64,000 nt of DNA, taken from NCBI GenBank assembly GCA_964006375.1, contig OZ023267.1, forward strand, positions 23,309,739-23,373,738, read 5' to 3'. The notes under the pieces are model-generated. The model was not told the DNA's origin. It saw nothing but the letters and a program-made list of their open reading frames with translations, and made no database searches. A program made the position numbers and the translations under genes. This DNA comes from Tillus elongatus. Its lineage: Eukaryota > Arthropoda > Insecta > Coleoptera > Cleridae. Shown piece by piece: positions 63,815 through 64,000 of the stretch (position 1 is its first letter; every line of letters starts with the position of its first letter).

Positions 63815-63870
63815 TAAGAACTGTGTTTGTGTGTGTGTGGAGTGGGTTGGGGGGTGGGTGGTGGCTAAGG
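63815..63870. repeat. (GT)n and G-rich tract
   Basis: GTGTTTGTGTGTGTGTGG passes into GGGTTGGGGGGTGGGTGG, low-complexity sequence in the hAT 3' region. Confidence 0.7.
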
Positions 63871-63909
63871 GTTGAAGGCAGCATCTTGCAAAACGCCCAT
63901 TGTCTTTAA

Positions 63910-63933
63910 CCACGAGCCGCCACTGTTATACAG
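63910..63933. repeat. hAT right terminus and possible target duplication
   Basis: CCACGAGCCGCCACTG ends at 63925, followed by TTATACAG. CGCCACTG is also the terminal octamer of the non-autonomous hAT copies at 7073 and 50331. The left end of this element was not located. Confidence 0.55.
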
Positions 63934-64000
63934 TTTTTACGTAAATATTACACAGAACAGGGCTCAATGTAGAACCCTGTAAAAATTCGTACTTAACTGA

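Overview
This window looks like a stretch of arthropod, probably insect, nuclear DNA made almost entirely of decayed mobile elements. Support comes from eukaryotic element classes (Tc1/mariner, piggyBac, hAT, R1-clade and jockey-like LINEs, a Penelope-like element, Gypsy, tRNA-derived SINEs), AT-rich unique spacers, and the absence of any dense set of intact genes. No intact host gene was found. The best host-like relics are an intron-poor matrix metalloproteinase pseudogene (about 8971-9883) and a possible first exon of a BED/CGGBP1-like zinc-finger protein (21136-21231, minus).

The dominant structure is an interspersed repeat family, here called the composite element, with a (TA)n microsatellite core. 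One end is a hairpin-forming terminus (TAGTGAATTTTC..GAAAATTCACTA) followed by a conserved module of about 100 bp. The other end is GGACGCAGCAAGTGCG followed by TAGTGAATTTTC, so the two termini are asymmetric inverted repeats. About 25-30 whole or partial copies occur, with 24 (TA)n arrays of roughly 70-235 bp totalling about 2.6 kb. Short relatives of about 260-310 bp carry the GGACGCAGC end on both sides. The architecture resembles Helentron-type non-autonomous elements (DINE-1/HINE) or dipteran mini-me elements, but the class is not proven.

Other elements are nested in these copies, often exactly at a (TA)n array: mariner-type elements at 1340, 17908-19591, 30113-31982 and 57296-59189, small mariner-type MITEs at 26180 and 54528, a Penelope-like fragment at 22264-23071, and a 459-bp palindrome at 48906-49364. 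A piggyBac element (41721-44143, TTAA on both sides) and R1 LINEs (32158-33310, 34469-35425, 46331-47070) also sit in or beside composite copies.

Layout: 1-3640 SINE, composite and mariner; 3640-5200 mostly unrecognised with a jockey relic; 5200-8946 R1 LINE split by a 1.74-kb hAT element; 8971-9883 matrixin relic; 10341-11590 LINE pieces; 12828-14600 long composite with a tRNA-like module; 15018-29110 composite copies, mariner, Penelope, SINEs and a jockey fragment; 29718-33540 nested stack of foldback, mariner and R1; 34122-41340 composite copies, R1 and unrecognised spacer; 41340-44850 composite with piggyBac; 45300-50280 composites, R1 and palindrome; 50331-52058 second hAT copy in inverted orientation; 52170-57290 composites, MITEs and LINE; 57296-59189 mariner; 60629-61965 internally deleted Gypsy; 62071-63925 hAT transposase relic.

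Transposase, reverse transcriptase and integrase reading frames carry stops, frameshifts, truncations or lost catalytic residues. The window therefore records successive nested insertions and does not encode a working pathway. All assignments come from reading the sequence and its translations; no searches or alignments were run.
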